DNA of 64,000 nucleotides from Nocardiopsis metallicus (lineage in GTDB: Bacteria; Actinomycetota; Actinomycetes; Streptosporangiales; Streptosporangiaceae). Made by a program: the position numbers and the translations under genes. This document shows, piece after piece, positions 1-9,565 of this stretch. The stretch lies in assembly GCF_014201115.1 (NCBI RefSeq), contig NZ_JACHDO010000001.1:6014001-6078000 (forward strand), written 5' to 3'. Numbering within the stretch: position 1 is the first letter of the stretch; every line of letters starts with the position of its first letter. The notes under the pieces are model-generated. The model saw only the letters and a program-made list of their open reading frames with translations, ran no database searches and had not been told where the DNA came from.

Positions 1-855
1 AACCCCGCCCAGTACAGCGAGGACGTCATCCTCGAGATCCAGGACCTGCCGAACGCGGAGGTGACCGTCGCCGAAGGTGCCACCTGGGAGCACATCGACC
101 TCAACCTGGCGAACGAGCAGCTCCAGGACGTCGAGCTGCGCCGCGCCATCTTCACCGCGATCGACCGCGACGACATCGCGAACCGCAACTTCGGTGCCGG
201 TTACCCCGACTACGAGCTGAAGAACAACCACACCTTCGGCAGCGACAGCGAGTACTACGTCGACCACTACGCGGACGAGCCGCTGGGCACCGGTGACATC
301 GAGGAGGCCACCAGCATCCTCGAGGACGCCGGCTACGAGGTCGGCGACACCCTCACCCTCGACGGTGAGGAGATCGGTCCGTTCCGACTGCGCAGCACCG
401 ACACCGCCATCCGCAACACCTCGGTCCAGCTGATCCAGGCCCAGCTCGCCGAGATCGGCATCACCGCCAACATCGACATGACCGACGACCTCGGCGGCAT
501 GCTCGGCGCGGCCGAGTACGACATCGTCCAGTTCGGCTGGTCCGGCTCGCCGTACTTCACCGCGACCCCGTACCAGCAGTGGAACTCCGGGAGCGGCAGC
601 AACTTCGGCGGCTACTCCAACGACGAGGTCGACGAGCTGACCGAGGGCGTGGACAACGCCCCGGACCTGGACACCGCCGCCGACCTGGCCAACCAGGCCA
701 TGGCGATCCACGTCCCCGAGGCCTACGTGCTGCCGATCATGGCGGAGCCGAACTACTTCTTCGTGAACACCGACCGCCTGCCCGACGTTCACGACAACCT
801 GCAGTCCAGCTACCGCGCCACCTACAACATCGGTGAGTGGGACCTCGCCGACTAG
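1..855 (+). CDS. ABC transporter family 5 substrate-binding protein (C-terminal part)
   Basis: The frame is open from the first base, so the 5' part of the gene lies outside the window; 284 codons remain. It is the C-terminal portion of an SBP_bac_5 (DppA/OppA-like) extracytoplasmic solute-binding protein. The family signature LRRAIFTAIDRDDIA lies about 50 residues into the visible part, and the protein ends in the usual lobe-closing segment (YNIGEWDLAD). It would capture peptides or similar solutes outside the membrane and deliver them to the two permeases encoded next. A strong hairpin separates it from the first permease. The signal peptide is not in view and the substrate cannot be inferred. 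Confidence 0.93.
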   Translation, partial: NPAQYSEDVILEIQDLPNAEVTVAEGATWEHIDLNLANEQLQDVELRRAIFTAIDRDDIANRNFGAGYPDYELKNNHTFGSDSEYYVDHYADEPLGTGDIEEATSILEDAGYEVGDTLTLDGEEIGPFRLRSTDTAIRNTSVQLIQAQLAEIGITANIDMTDDLGGMLGAAEYDIVQFGWSGSPYFTATPYQQWNSGSGSNFGGYSNDEVDELTEGVDNAPDLDTAADLANQAMAIHVPEAYVLPIMAEPNYFFVNTDRLPDVHDNLQSSYRATYNIGEWDLAD

Positions 856-881
856 TTGCGACTAGTCCGGTGAGTACCGCA

Positions 882-916
882 GGCCCGGTCCCGGGACACA
901 CTCCCGGGGCCGGGCC
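882..916 (+). terminator. intra-operon hairpin between binding protein and permease
   Basis: Two 15-nt arms (882-896 and 902-916) pair with one G-T wobble around a 5-nt loop. No T-run follows, so this is more likely a transcript-processing/stabilising or partial-attenuation hairpin than a full terminator. Such hairpins commonly keep binding-protein mRNA more abundant than permease mRNA. Confidence 0.6.
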
Positions 917-947
917 GGTCCTCGTCCACCCCTGAAGGATCACTCCC

Positions 948-1958
948 ATGCTCGTTTACACGATGCGGCGACTCCTGGGCGCGATACCCGTCCTGCTGCT
1001 CGCATCCGTCCTCACGTTCGTGATGATCGACGTCACCGGTGATCCGCTCGCCGAGATCCGGATGTCCCAGCCCCCGCCCACGGAGGCCGTCCTCCAACAG
1101 GCCGAAGAGCGCCTCTACCTGGACCGCTCCATGCCGGAGCGGTACTGGCTGTGGATGACCGGCATCGGCGGCAACGGCGACATCGGTCTGCTCCAGGGCG
1201 AGTTCGGCCCCTCCACACAGGGGCCCCACTACGACATCGGCGCGAACATCGCCGAGCGCCTGTGGACCACCCTGCGCCTGGTCGGCGCGGCCATGGTCTT
1301 CGCCCTCGGCCTCGCGATCATCACCGGTGTGGTCAGCGCGCTGCGCCAGTACTCCAAGCTCGACTACACGCTCACCTTCATCGGCTTCCTGGCCCTGGCG
1401 ATGCCCACCTTCTGGTTCGCCGGCATCATGCAGGCCGCGGGCGTGAAGTTCAACCTGATGGTGGGCGAACAGGTCTTCGCCACCATCGGTGACGGGCGGT
1501 TCAGAGCCCAGGGCGAACCGTTGTGGGACCAGTTCCTCAACGCCTTCGCCCACATGGCCCTGCCGACGATCGTGCTGATGCTGATCAGTTTCGCCTCCTG
1601 GAGCCGCTACCAGCGCACCTCCATGCTCGAAGTCATGAACAGCGACTACGTGCGCCTGGCCCGGGCCAAGGGCCTGCGCAACCACACGGTCATCCGCCGC
1701 CACGCCCTGCGCACCGCGCTGATCCCGCTGACCACCGTGGTCGCCATCAGCGTGGCGGGCGTCATCGACGGGGCCATCCTCACCGAGGTGGTCTTCCAGT
1801 GGCGCGGTCTCGGTGACTTCTTCATCACCGCGGTGGACAACAACGACTCCTTCGCACTGATGGGTTGGCTGCTGCTCAGCGGCACGCTGGTCATCCTGGC
1901 CAACCTGATCGCCGACCTGCTGTACGCCGTGCTGGACCCGAGGATTCGCTATGAGTGA
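948..1958 (+). CDS. ABC transporter permease, DppB/OppB type
   Basis: This 336-residue inner-membrane permease belongs to the BPD_transp_1 family of peptide/nickel importers. An N-terminal transmembrane helix (residues about 8-28) is followed by a periplasmic stretch and a five-helix core. The EAA cytoplasmic loop that docks the ATPase is visible near residues 233-258 (YVRLARAKGLRNHTVIRRHA). ATG 948 is preceded by AAGGA. The next permease overlaps its stop by 8 nt, so the two are translationally coupled. It would form half of the translocation channel. Confidence 0.93.
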   Translation: MLVYTMRRLLGAIPVLLLASVLTFVMIDVTGDPLAEIRMSQPPPTEAVLQQAEERLYLDRSMPERYWLWMTGIGGNGDIGLLQGEFGPSTQGPHYDIGANIAERLWTTLRLVGAAMVFALGLAIITGVVSALRQYSKLDYTLTFIGFLALAMPTFWFAGIMQAAGVKFNLMVGEQVFATIGDGRFRAQGEPLWDQFLNAFAHMALPTIVLMLISFASWSRYQRTSMLEVMNSDYVRLARAKGLRNHTVIRRHALRTALIPLTTVVAISVAGVIDGAILTEVVFQWRGLGDFFITAVDNNDSFALMGWLLLSGTLVILANLIADLLYAVLDPRIRYE

Positions 1959-2874
1959 GAACGGCATGTTCGAGAGCGCGCGCCGTGACCCGGCGAAGAA
2001 GGCGAGGAGCAGCGCCGACCGCACCCAGCTCCAGACCGTCCTGCTCCGGTTCAGCCGACACCGTCCGGCGATGATCAGCCTGTTCATCCTGGTGCTGATC
2101 GTCCTGTTCGCGTTCGTCGGCCCCTTCCTCTGGATGTGGGACCACACGGTCTACCGGGAGATCCCCAGCAACCAGCCGCCGTCCGGGACCCACCCCCTGG
2201 GCACCTCGGCCGCCGGACACGACGTCCTCGGCCAGCTCATGCGCGGGGCCCAGCAGACGCTGAAGGTCGCCTTCACCGTCTCGCTGGTGTCCACGGCCGT
2301 CGGCTCCCTGTGGGGCGCCACCGCCGGCTACTACGGCGGCCGGGTCGACGCCCTCATGATGCGGGTCGTCGACATCTTCCTGATCGTCCCGCTGCTCGTC
2401 GCCGCCGCGGCGATCGCGGGCAACAGCGGTGCCGGTACGAACTGGGCCGCGATCGCACTGATCATCGCGATCTTCTCCTGGGCCTCCATCGCCCGCGTGG
2501 TGCGCGGTGTCGTGCTGTCCCTGCGCGAACAGGAGTTCGTGGAGGCGGCCCGCGCCTCGGGGGCCTCGGCGCCGTGGATCATCCTGCGGCACCTGCTGCC
2601 CAACGCGGCCGGCCCGATCATCGTCGCCGCCACCCTGCTGGTCGCGGTGGCCATCCTCGCCGAGGCGGGCATGTCGTTCCTGGGGCTGGGCATCCAGCTG
2701 CCGGACATCTCGCTCGGCCAGATGATCGGCAGCGCCCGTACGGCGGTGTCCACGCGTCCGTGGCTGTTCTACCCTCCGGGTGTGCTGCTGGTGCTGATCT
2801 GTCTGACGATCAACTTCATCGGTGACGGTCTCCGGGACGCTCTCGACCCACGACAGAGCAAGGTGCGGCGATGA
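1951..2874 (+). CDS. ABC transporter permease, DppC/OppC type
   Basis: This 307-residue partner permease has the N-terminal OppC extension with one membrane helix (residues about 48-68), then the conserved HPLGTSAAGHDVLGQLMRGA segment, five further helices and an EAA loop (FVEAARASGASAPWIILRHL). It overlaps the upstream permease by 8 nt and the downstream ATPase by 4 nt (ATGA), as expected for equimolar subunits of one importer. Confidence 0.93.
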   Translation: MSENGMFESARRDPAKKARSSADRTQLQTVLLRFSRHRPAMISLFILVLIVLFAFVGPFLWMWDHTVYREIPSNQPPSGTHPLGTSAAGHDVLGQLMRGAQQTLKVAFTVSLVSTAVGSLWGATAGYYGGRVDALMMRVVDIFLIVPLLVAAAAIAGNSGAGTNWAAIALIIAIFSWASIARVVRGVVLSLREQEFVEAARASGASAPWIILRHLLPNAAGPIIVAATLLVAVAILAEAGMSFLGLGIQLPDISLGQMIGSARTAVSTRPWLFYPPGVLLVLICLTINFIGDGLRDALDPRQSKVRR

Positions 2875-5117
2875 CGACTGAGTACACGAATGAAGGAAAC
2901 ACCGTCGTGGCGGACACCGACGACGTGGTGCTCGAGGTCACCGACCTGAGCGTCACCTTCCCCTCCGAGGACGGGCCGCTGCCCGCGGTCCGGGAGGTCT
3001 CCTACCGGCTTCGCCGCGGCGAGGCCCTGGGCATCGTGGGCGAGTCGGGCTCCGGCAAGTCCGTGACCTCCATGGCGATCATGGGCCTGCTGCCCAGGAA
3101 CGCCAAGGTGGAGGGCTCGGTCCGGGTGCTGGGCCAGGAGATCCTCGGGCTCAACGACAAGCAGATCAGCGCGGTCCGGGGGCAGAAGATCGCGATGATC
3201 TTCCAGGACCCGCTGACCTCGCTCAACCCCGTCTACACGATCGGCTACCAGATCGCCGAGGCGGTGCACGCCCACAAGAAGGTGAGCAAGAAGGCCGCCC
3301 TGGACCGGGCGCTGGAGCTGCTGGAGATCGTGGGCATCCCGTCCCCGGAGCAGCGGCTCAAGCAGTACCCGCACGAGCTGTCCGGCGGTATGCGCCAGCG
3401 CGTGGTGATCGCGATCGCGATGGCCAACGACCCGGACGTGATCATCGCGGACGAGCCCACCACGGCGCTCGACGTGACCGTCCAGGCGCAGGTGCTGGAC
3501 GCCCTGCAGCGGGCCCGCCGGGAGACCGGGGCCGCCTTGGTGCTGATCACCCACGACCTCGGCGTCGTCGCCGGTCAGGTCGACCGGGTGGGCGTGATGT
3601 ACGCCGGCCGCATCGTGGAGAAGGGCACGGTGGAGGAGGTCTTCTACCGGCCGCGCATGCCCTACGCGCTGGGGCTGCTCGGTTCGCTGCCGCGTCTGGA
3701 CGGTGACCGCAACGACCGGCTCACGCCCATCCTCGGCACCCCGCCCTCACTGCGGGACCTTCCGCAGGGCTGCGGGTTCGCCCCGCGCTGCCCGATGGCC
3801 CGGGACCTGTGCCACCAGGAGGAACCGCGCCTGCTCCTCATCGAGAACGGCGAAGAGCGGACCGGTGACGGGCCGCGGGCCGAGTCCACGGACGATCCCA
3901 CCGCCCACAGCGCGGCCTGCCACTTCAGCGAGGAGCTGGTGGGGGTCGAGGCGGCCGACCTGTTCAAGGCCACCGCGGTGGACACCGAGGGCGTGGGTTC
4001 GGTCGCCGAGATGGAGGCGGCCGAGTCGCTGGGGGCCGAGGCCCGCGAGGAGTACCTGGAGGAGCTTGGCGCCGAGCCGGGCCGTGAGGTTTCCGGCGCG
4101 GCCGAGCCCGAGATCCTGCTCAGCGCCACCGACCTGGTCAAGCACTTCCCGATCCGCTCCAAGGGGCTGCTGCGCCGCAAGATCGGCGACGTGCAGGCGG
4201 TCTCCGGGATCTCGCTGGACCTGCGCGAACGGGAGACGCTCGCGCTGGTGGGGGAATCCGGCTGCGGCAAGTCCACCACGGCGCGGCTGCTGCTGAACCT
4301 GATCAAGCTCACCTCGGGCGAGATCTCCTACATGGGTCAGCCCCTGCACGGTCTGTCCGATCGCCAGATGCGGCCGCTGCGCAAGGACCTCCAACTGGTC
4401 TTCCAGGACCCGTTCGCCTCCCTGGACCCGCGTATGACGGTCGCGGACATCATCGCCGAACCGATGCGCATCCACGGGAGCGGGCATCGGGACGCGAGGA
4501 AGCGCGTGGCGGAGCTCCTGGAACTGGTGGGGCTCAACCCCGAACACGGTTCCCGGTACCCGCACGAGTTCTCCGGCGGTCAGCGCCAGCGCATCGGGGT
4601 GGCCCGCGCGCTGTCGCTCAACCCGAGGGTGCTGGTCCTGGACGAGCCGGTCTCGGCGCTGGACGTGTCCATCCAGGCGGGTGTGATCAACCTGCTGGAG
4701 GACCTCCAGGACGAGCTGGGTCTGTCCTACCTGTTCGTCTCGCACGACCTGTCGGTGGTCAAGCACATCGCGGACCGCGTTGCCGTGATGTACCTCGGCA
4801 AGATGGTGGAGACGGCCACGACGGACCAGCTGTTCACCGCACCGGCGCACCCGTACACGCAGGCGCTGATCTCGGCTATCCCGCTGCCGGACCCGATCAA
4901 GGAGCGGACCCGGGAGCGGATCACCGTCACCGGTGACATCCCCAGCCCGGCCAACCCGCCCTCGGGCTGCCGGTTCCGGACCCGTTGCCCGAAGTTCGCC
5001 AACGAGCTCTCGGACGCCGAACGCACCAAGTGCGTGGAGGAGCCTCCGGAGCTGATGGACCGGGGGAGCGGGCACCGGGACGCGTGCCACTACTCGCAGG
5101 TGATCGAACTGATCTGA
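2871..5117 (+). CDS. fused DppD-DppF-type ABC transporter ATPase
   Basis: This 748-residue protein joins two complete oligopeptide-type ATPase domains that many bacteria encode separately. Domain 1 has Walker A GESGSGKS near residue 57, signature LSGGMRQR near 170 and Walker B VIIADEP near 190. Domain 2 has GESGCGKS near 461, FSGGQRQR near 567 and VLVLDEP near 586. Each domain ends in the cysteine-bearing oligo_HPY tail (GCGFAPRCP; SGCRFRTRCP). An acidic Ala/Glu-rich linker (about residues 350-410) joins them. The fusion supplies both nucleotide-binding sites for the importer encoded upstream and is the last gene of the operon. Confidence 0.95.
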   Translation: MTTEYTNEGNTVVADTDDVVLEVTDLSVTFPSEDGPLPAVREVSYRLRRGEALGIVGESGSGKSVTSMAIMGLLPRNAKVEGSVRVLGQEILGLNDKQISAVRGQKIAMIFQDPLTSLNPVYTIGYQIAEAVHAHKKVSKKAALDRALELLEIVGIPSPEQRLKQYPHELSGGMRQRVVIAIAMANDPDVIIADEPTTALDVTVQAQVLDALQRARRETGAALVLITHDLGVVAGQVDRVGVMYAGRIVEKGTVEEVFYRPRMPYALGLLGSLPRLDGDRNDRLTPILGTPPSLRDLPQGCGFAPRCPMARDLCHQEEPRLLLIENGEERTGDGPRAESTDDPTAHSAACHFSEELVGVEAADLFKATAVDTEGVGSVAEMEAAESLGAEAREEYLEELGAEPGREVSGAAEPEILLSATDLVKHFPIRSKGLLRRKIGDVQAVSGISLDLRERETLALVGESGCGKSTTARLLLNLIKLTSGEISYMGQPLHGLSDRQMRPLRKDLQLVFQDPFASLDPRMTVADIIAEPMRIHGSGHRDARKRVAELLELVGLNPEHGSRYPHEFSGGQRQRIGVARALSLNPRVLVLDEPVSALDVSIQAGVINLLEDLQDELGLSYLFVSHDLSVVKHIADRVAVMYLGKMVETATTDQLFTAPAHPYTQALISAIPLPDPIKERTRERITVTGDIPSPANPPSGCRFRTRCPKFANELSDAERTKCVEEPPELMDRGSGHRDACHYSQVIELI

Positions 5118-5168
5118 CCGCTGAGCCGGTGTTGGGCCGGTACCGGGTCAACGGCCGGAGCGGCCGCC

Positions 5169-5206
5169 GGGGCGGGTCGGGGATTCTTCCCCGGCCCGCC
5201 CCTTTT
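5169..5206 (+). terminator. Rho-independent terminator of the ABC importer operon
   Basis: A 15-bp stem (5169-5183 with 5188-5202, one wobble) closes on a 4-nt loop TTCT and is followed at once by TTTT. It sits 50 nt after the ATPase stop. Confidence 0.85.
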
Positions 5207-5303
5207 GTCAGCGAACCGCCGGGCACGCTCTGGCGTCAACGGGGGACCGTCGGTTAGGTTCGCTTGGCATGCTCCAGATCGGCACTTTCCTCCGAGGAGT
5301 CCC

Positions 5304-6920
5304 ATGACCCCCGCAACCCCCCACCGCCAGGGGACGCGGCGCGGCCGCCGCTGGCTGGCCGCGGCCGCCCTCGCCACCGCCCCGCTGGTCTCCCTGGCCC
5401 CACTCACCGCCGTGCCCGCGTTGGCCGACACCGCGGACCCGACCGAGCGCCTCGACGACCTGCGCTCCGACATCGACGCCCTCCTGGAGGACCCCGCGCT
5501 GGAGGGCGCGACCTCGGGGGTGGTGGTCACCGACGCGGACACCGGTGAGGTGCTCTACTCGCGTGACGCCGACACCCGGCTGCTGCCCGCCTCCAACATC
5601 AAGGCCTTCACCGGCGCCGCCGCGTTGGAGGTGCTGGGGGCCGACCACACCTTCGAGACGGAGGCCGTGGTCGAGCGCCGCCCGGGCCGTGGGGACGTGC
5701 CGGAGCTGTACCTGGTCGGCGGGGGCGACCCGACCCTGGCCGAGGCGGACCTGGACGCCATCGCAGCCGACGTGGCCGCCTCCGGAGTGACCTCGGTCGG
5801 CGACCTGTACGCCGACGACTCGTGGTTCGACGACCAGCGGCTCGTGGACGACTGGTGGCCCGAGGATGAGCCCTACGCCTACTCGGCGCAGATCTCGGCG
5901 CTGACGGTCGCTCACGGAGAGCGCTTCGACACCGGTGTCACCGAGGTGACCGTGACCGCGGGGGCGCAGGGCGGACCGGTGAGCGTGGACCTGGGCGCCG
6001 CCGACGGGTACGTCGAGCTGGACAACCGGGCCGTCACCGGGCCGGCCGGGGGTGTGAGCAGCCTGGTGGTCGACCGCCCGGTGGGCACCAACACGATCGA
6101 GGTGACCGGGTCGCTGCCCGCGGACGCCGGTCCGCTGGTGGCTCTGCGCACCGTGGACGACCCGGCCGGGCTGGCCGGGCACCTGTTCGCCCGGGCTCTG
6201 GAGGACAACGGCGTCGCGGTCAAGGGAGAGGTGGCCCGTGGTGAGGTGCCAGGCGAGTGGCACCGGCCCAGGGTGGTCGCCGAGCACTCCTCCATGACGT
6301 TGGGCGAGGTCCTGGTCCCGCTGATGAAGTTCAGCAACAACGGGCACTCGGAGATGCTGGTCAAGAGCATCGGCCGGGAGGTCGCGGGCGAGGGCTCCTG
6401 GGAGGCGGGTCTGGCCGCCCAGGAGGAGGCGCTCCAGCGGGTGGGGGTGGACACCTCCGACCTGGTCCTCAACGACGGGTCGGGGCTGTCCCGGGGCAAC
6501 TGGGTCACCGCGAACACCGTCGTGGACCTGCTCGACAGTGTCCAGGACGCCTCCTGGTACGAGGTCTGGCACCACTCGCTGCCGGTGGCGGGCGAGCGCG
6601 ACCCGTGGGTCGGCGGCACCCTGGCGTCGCGGATGGGCGGTACCGCCGCGGAGGGTGTGGCCCAGGCCAAGACCGGCACGATGACCGGGGTGAGCGCGCT
6701 CTCGGGTTACGTACAGGGGCCGGACGGTGCGGAGCTGTACTTCAGCGTCGTCAACAACGACCACGCGGGCGCGGCGCCCACACACGTGCAGAACGCGATC
6801 GTGGTCCGGCTGGCCGAGTACCTGGGCAACCAGGCCCCGGCGGGTACGTTCGCGCAGCGCGAGGCGGGCGGCGGCCCGGGCATCGGTGAGCTGGAGTGCT
6901 CCTGGGAGCTGACCTGCTGA
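5304..6920 (+). CDS. dacB: D-alanyl-D-alanine carboxypeptidase/endopeptidase (PBP4, peptidase S13)
   Basis: This 538-residue exported penicillin-binding protein of the DacB/PBP4 family trims or cleaves peptidoglycan peptide cross-links. All three active-site motifs are present: SNIK (Ser97, Lys100), SNN (Ser344) and KTG (Lys456). The large insertion between motifs 1 and 2 (about residues 125-300) is typical of S13 enzymes. A signal peptide with an Arg-rich start and hydrophobic core ends near ALA-DTADP. ATG 5304 is chosen because GAGGAG lies 5 nt upstream; the frame is open further upstream but without a better site. The C-terminus has two cysteines (ELECSWELTC). Confidence 0.92.
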   Translation: MTPATPHRQGTRRGRRWLAAAALATAPLVSLAPLTAVPALADTADPTERLDDLRSDIDALLEDPALEGATSGVVVTDADTGEVLYSRDADTRLLPASNIKAFTGAAALEVLGADHTFETEAVVERRPGRGDVPELYLVGGGDPTLAEADLDAIAADVAASGVTSVGDLYADDSWFDDQRLVDDWWPEDEPYAYSAQISALTVAHGERFDTGVTEVTVTAGAQGGPVSVDLGAADGYVELDNRAVTGPAGGVSSLVVDRPVGTNTIEVTGSLPADAGPLVALRTVDDPAGLAGHLFARALEDNGVAVKGEVARGEVPGEWHRPRVVAEHSSMTLGEVLVPLMKFSNNGHSEMLVKSIGREVAGEGSWEAGLAAQEEALQRVGVDTSDLVLNDGSGLSRGNWVTANTVVDLLDSVQDASWYEVWHHSLPVAGERDPWVGGTLASRMGGTAAEGVAQAKTGTMTGVSALSGYVQGPDGAELYFSVVNNDHAGAAPTHVQNAIVVRLAEYLGNQAPAGTFAQREAGGGPGIGELECSWELTC

Positions 6921-6966
6921 GAAGCTGACGACCGCCCGCCGAGGCGATCAGGCGGCTGAGCGCAGT

Positions 6967-6995
6967 GGGCCCGTGGGACGTGTTCCCTCGGGCCC
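6967..6995 (+). terminator. terminator-like hairpin after dacB
   Basis: GGGCCCG (6967-6973) pairs with CGGGCCC (6989-6995), and an inner GGGA/TCCC pair continues the stem. Only TT follows, so it is a weak intrinsic terminator, placed 46 nt after the dacB stop. Confidence 0.55.
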
Positions 6996-7479
6996 TTCGC
7001 CGTTGAGCCCCTCGACCTCGGGCCTTTCGGCGCTGGTTCCCTTTCCACCGGGCCCGGCCGCGGGTCCGGGCAGTTATCCACAGGCTGAGGAAGCGGACTG
7101 TCGCCCGGGGAGCCAGGGATGGCAATCTGGACTCAGGCAGCACCATCCTCCCGGCCCCCAGAACCTGGTGCTCCCGCGGCCCCGCGCCCCTACCACCAGC
7201 GCCTCGACGACAACCCTCTGTCAGCCCTGTGTCCTCACGTCTGGGCAAACCTGCCCCCTGACCGCGTGCCGCTGGCGCCCTGTGCCCTTGTCACCCTGTG
7301 CCGCTGTAACCCCCTGCCTCTGCAACCACCTGCCGCTGTAACCCCCTGCCTCTGTAACGCCGTGTCCGCACCTCGGTGCCCCCGACCCGCGGTGCATCTG
7401 GAACCCTGCACCCATAACCCTGTGTCCCCGTGCGTGCGTCTCCACGTGCGTCCGGGGCGGACTCCTCGGAAGGGCGTTC
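6996..7479. other. long non-coding stretch with a C/T-rich repeat tract
   Basis: No ORF here has convincing protein features. About 7140-7450 is strikingly rich in CCCTG/CCTG words on the plus strand and contains a 28-nt direct repeat. It may be the leader of the kinase-like gene that starts at 7480. Confidence 0.5.
7299..7358. repeat. 28-nt direct repeat, period 32
   Basis: The words at 7299-7326 and 7331-7358 differ at one position and share the core GCTGTAACCCCCTGCCTCTG. Degenerate CCCTGTG words continue on both sides. Confidence 0.75.
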
Positions 7480-9501
7480 ATGGAAACGCTGACCGTCGCC
7501 TCGGTGTTCGGCATGGTCGTCGGACAGGTCCTGTCGCTGATCCTGCTCGTCCTGGTGCTGTTGGGCCTGGGCAAGCTGGCCAGCCGACTCATGGACGTGC
7601 CGTTCAACCTGCCGAGGCTGGCCCTGGCGGCACTGTTCGGGGCGCCGGTGGGCGCCGTGGGCGCGATCCTGGCCTACTACGGCACCTTCGAAGCGCTCAA
7701 CTCCACCGAGCCCGCCGAGATGGACCAGCCGGGGTTCATGGCACTGATGCTCTTCGCGATGGCGGTGGGCGCGATGCTCGCCTTCGTCGGCCTGGAACTG
7801 CTCCTGCCCCGGGGTACCAGAGTCCGGCCGGTCGCCATGGTCCGCGAGGCCAGGGGCTGGTTCGGCCGGATGGGGCGCTACCGGCGCATCCTGTGGATCC
7901 TGGCCCGGCACGGGCTGGGCGGCTACGTGCTCGGCCGGAGAGAGGGGGTCGAGGACACCTCGGTGCAGCGGCGCCTGGCCCGCTCCCTGGTGCGCTCCAT
8001 GGAGGAGGCCGGGGTGGTGTTCGTCAAGCTCGGCCAGGTGCTGGCCACCCGGCGCGACCTGCTGCCGCCGGTGTTCGTGGAGGAGCTGGGCCGCCTGCAC
8101 AGCGAGGTGGCCAAGGTGCCCTTCGAGCAGATCCGTGAGTGCGTGGAGGGCGAGCTGGGCCGGGAGTCCGGTGCGGTGTTCGCCGAGTTCGACCCCGAAC
8201 CCCTGGCCGCCGCCTCCATCGCCCAGGCCCACCTGGCCCGGCTGCACGGCGGCGAGGAGGTCGTGGTCAAGGTGCAGCGGCCCGGGATCGGCCCGGTGGT
8301 CAGGCGCGACCTCGACATCATCCGCAGACTCGCCCGGCGCTTCGACGAGCACACCGACTGGGGGCCCGCGATCGGAGTGCTCGAACTGGCGGAGGGGTTC
8401 GCCGAGGCGCTGCTGGAGGAGCTGGACTTCGAGGTGGAGGCGGCCAACATCGCCGCCGTCGCCGACGCCACCGGTGACTCCCCGGTGCGCATCCCGCAGG
8501 TGTACGACGCCTACACCAGCCGCCGTGTCCTGGTGATGGAGCGGCTGCACGGGACCCAGGTCGGCGGGGGAGACCTGTCCCCGGAGGAGGGGGAGCGTAC
8601 CGCCCGCATCCTCCTGGACTGCCTGATGGAACAGGTGCTGACGAGCGGGATCTTCCACGCGGACCCGCACCCGGGCAACATCCTGCTGCTCGACGGGGGC
8701 GGGGTGGGGCTGTTGGACTACGGGTCGGTGGGCCGGTTGGACGCCCAGACCCGGGAGGCCCTGCAGATGATGCTGCTCGCCATCGACCGGGGCGACGCGG
8801 TGCTGCTGACGGACACCCTGCTCGACGTGGTCGATGACCCGGGGGAGATCGACACCGAGCGGTTGCGTCGCTCGCTCGGTCAGTTCATGGCGCGCTACCT
8901 GAACGGCGGAACCACCGCCAGCATGCGGATGTTCACCGAACTGCTGATGCTGGTCACCCGGTTCGGACTGGTGCTCCCGGCCGAACTGGCCGCGGTCTTC
9001 CGGGCGATGGCCACCCTGGAGGGAACGCTGGTGCACCTGTCACCGGGCTTCGACACGGTGGCCGAGGCCAAACGGTACGCCGGGGCCCGGATGTCCGAGC
9101 AGCTGGGCACGGGCAACCTGCGCCAGATGGCGTCCGGGGAGCTGATCGCCCTGCTGCCCACCCTGCGCAGACTGCCGCGCAGGCTGGACCGGATCACCGA
9201 CCAGCTGCACAAGGGCCGGTTCACCGTGCAGGCCCGGATGTTCGCCCACCCCGAGGACCGAAGGCTCCTGCGCTCGGTGGTGCGCCGCGCGGTCATGACC
9301 GTGCTGGCTGTGGTCACCGGATTCATGTCGGTGGGGTTGTTCAACGTCACCGAGCGGCCGGGGGTGTCCTGGCCGGAACTGGCCACCCACACCCAGGCGC
9401 TCAACCTGTTGGCGTGGCTGCTGCTGGCGACCACGGCGATGTTCGTACTGCGGTTGCTGGTGGACATGGTCCGAGACGGCGGGGACCGTGAACGAAGATG
9501 A
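7480..9501 (+). CDS. ABC1/UbiB-family atypical kinase, membrane-associated (AarF-like)
   Basis: This 673-residue protein has two or three N-terminal hydrophobic helices (residues about 6-30, 42-66, 80-105), a central ABC1 kinase-like domain and two C-terminal membrane helices (about 605-625 and 640-660). ABC1 hallmarks are visible: KLGQVLATRRDLLP (the KxGQ motif), the Ala-rich loop ASIAQAHLARL in place of a Gly-rich loop, the Lys of VVVKVQRPG, and the FHADPHPGNILLL catalytic loop with a following LDYGSVG. The family supports quinone or other isoprenoid-lipid metabolism as ATPases/kinases. In menaquinone-using actinobacteria the exact client is unknown. ATG 7480 is preceded by GGAAGGG. Confidence 0.9.
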   Translation: METLTVASVFGMVVGQVLSLILLVLVLLGLGKLASRLMDVPFNLPRLALAALFGAPVGAVGAILAYYGTFEALNSTEPAEMDQPGFMALMLFAMAVGAMLAFVGLELLLPRGTRVRPVAMVREARGWFGRMGRYRRILWILARHGLGGYVLGRREGVEDTSVQRRLARSLVRSMEEAGVVFVKLGQVLATRRDLLPPVFVEELGRLHSEVAKVPFEQIRECVEGELGRESGAVFAEFDPEPLAAASIAQAHLARLHGGEEVVVKVQRPGIGPVVRRDLDIIRRLARRFDEHTDWGPAIGVLELAEGFAEALLEELDFEVEAANIAAVADATGDSPVRIPQVYDAYTSRRVLVMERLHGTQVGGGDLSPEEGERTARILLDCLMEQVLTSGIFHADPHPGNILLLDGGGVGLLDYGSVGRLDAQTREALQMMLLAIDRGDAVLLTDTLLDVVDDPGEIDTERLRRSLGQFMARYLNGGTTASMRMFTELLMLVTRFGLVLPAELAAVFRAMATLEGTLVHLSPGFDTVAEAKRYAGARMSEQLGTGNLRQMASGELIALLPTLRRLPRRLDRITDQLHKGRFTVQARMFAHPEDRRLLRSVVRRAVMTVLAVVTGFMSVGLFNVTERPGVSWPELATHTQALNLLAWLLLATTAMFVLRLLVDMVRDGGDRERR

Positions 9502-9565
9502 CCGCTCGTGGCGTTGACCGCGTGCGGCGTGCGGCGTGCGGCGTTCCGGGGCCTCGCCACCGGGA

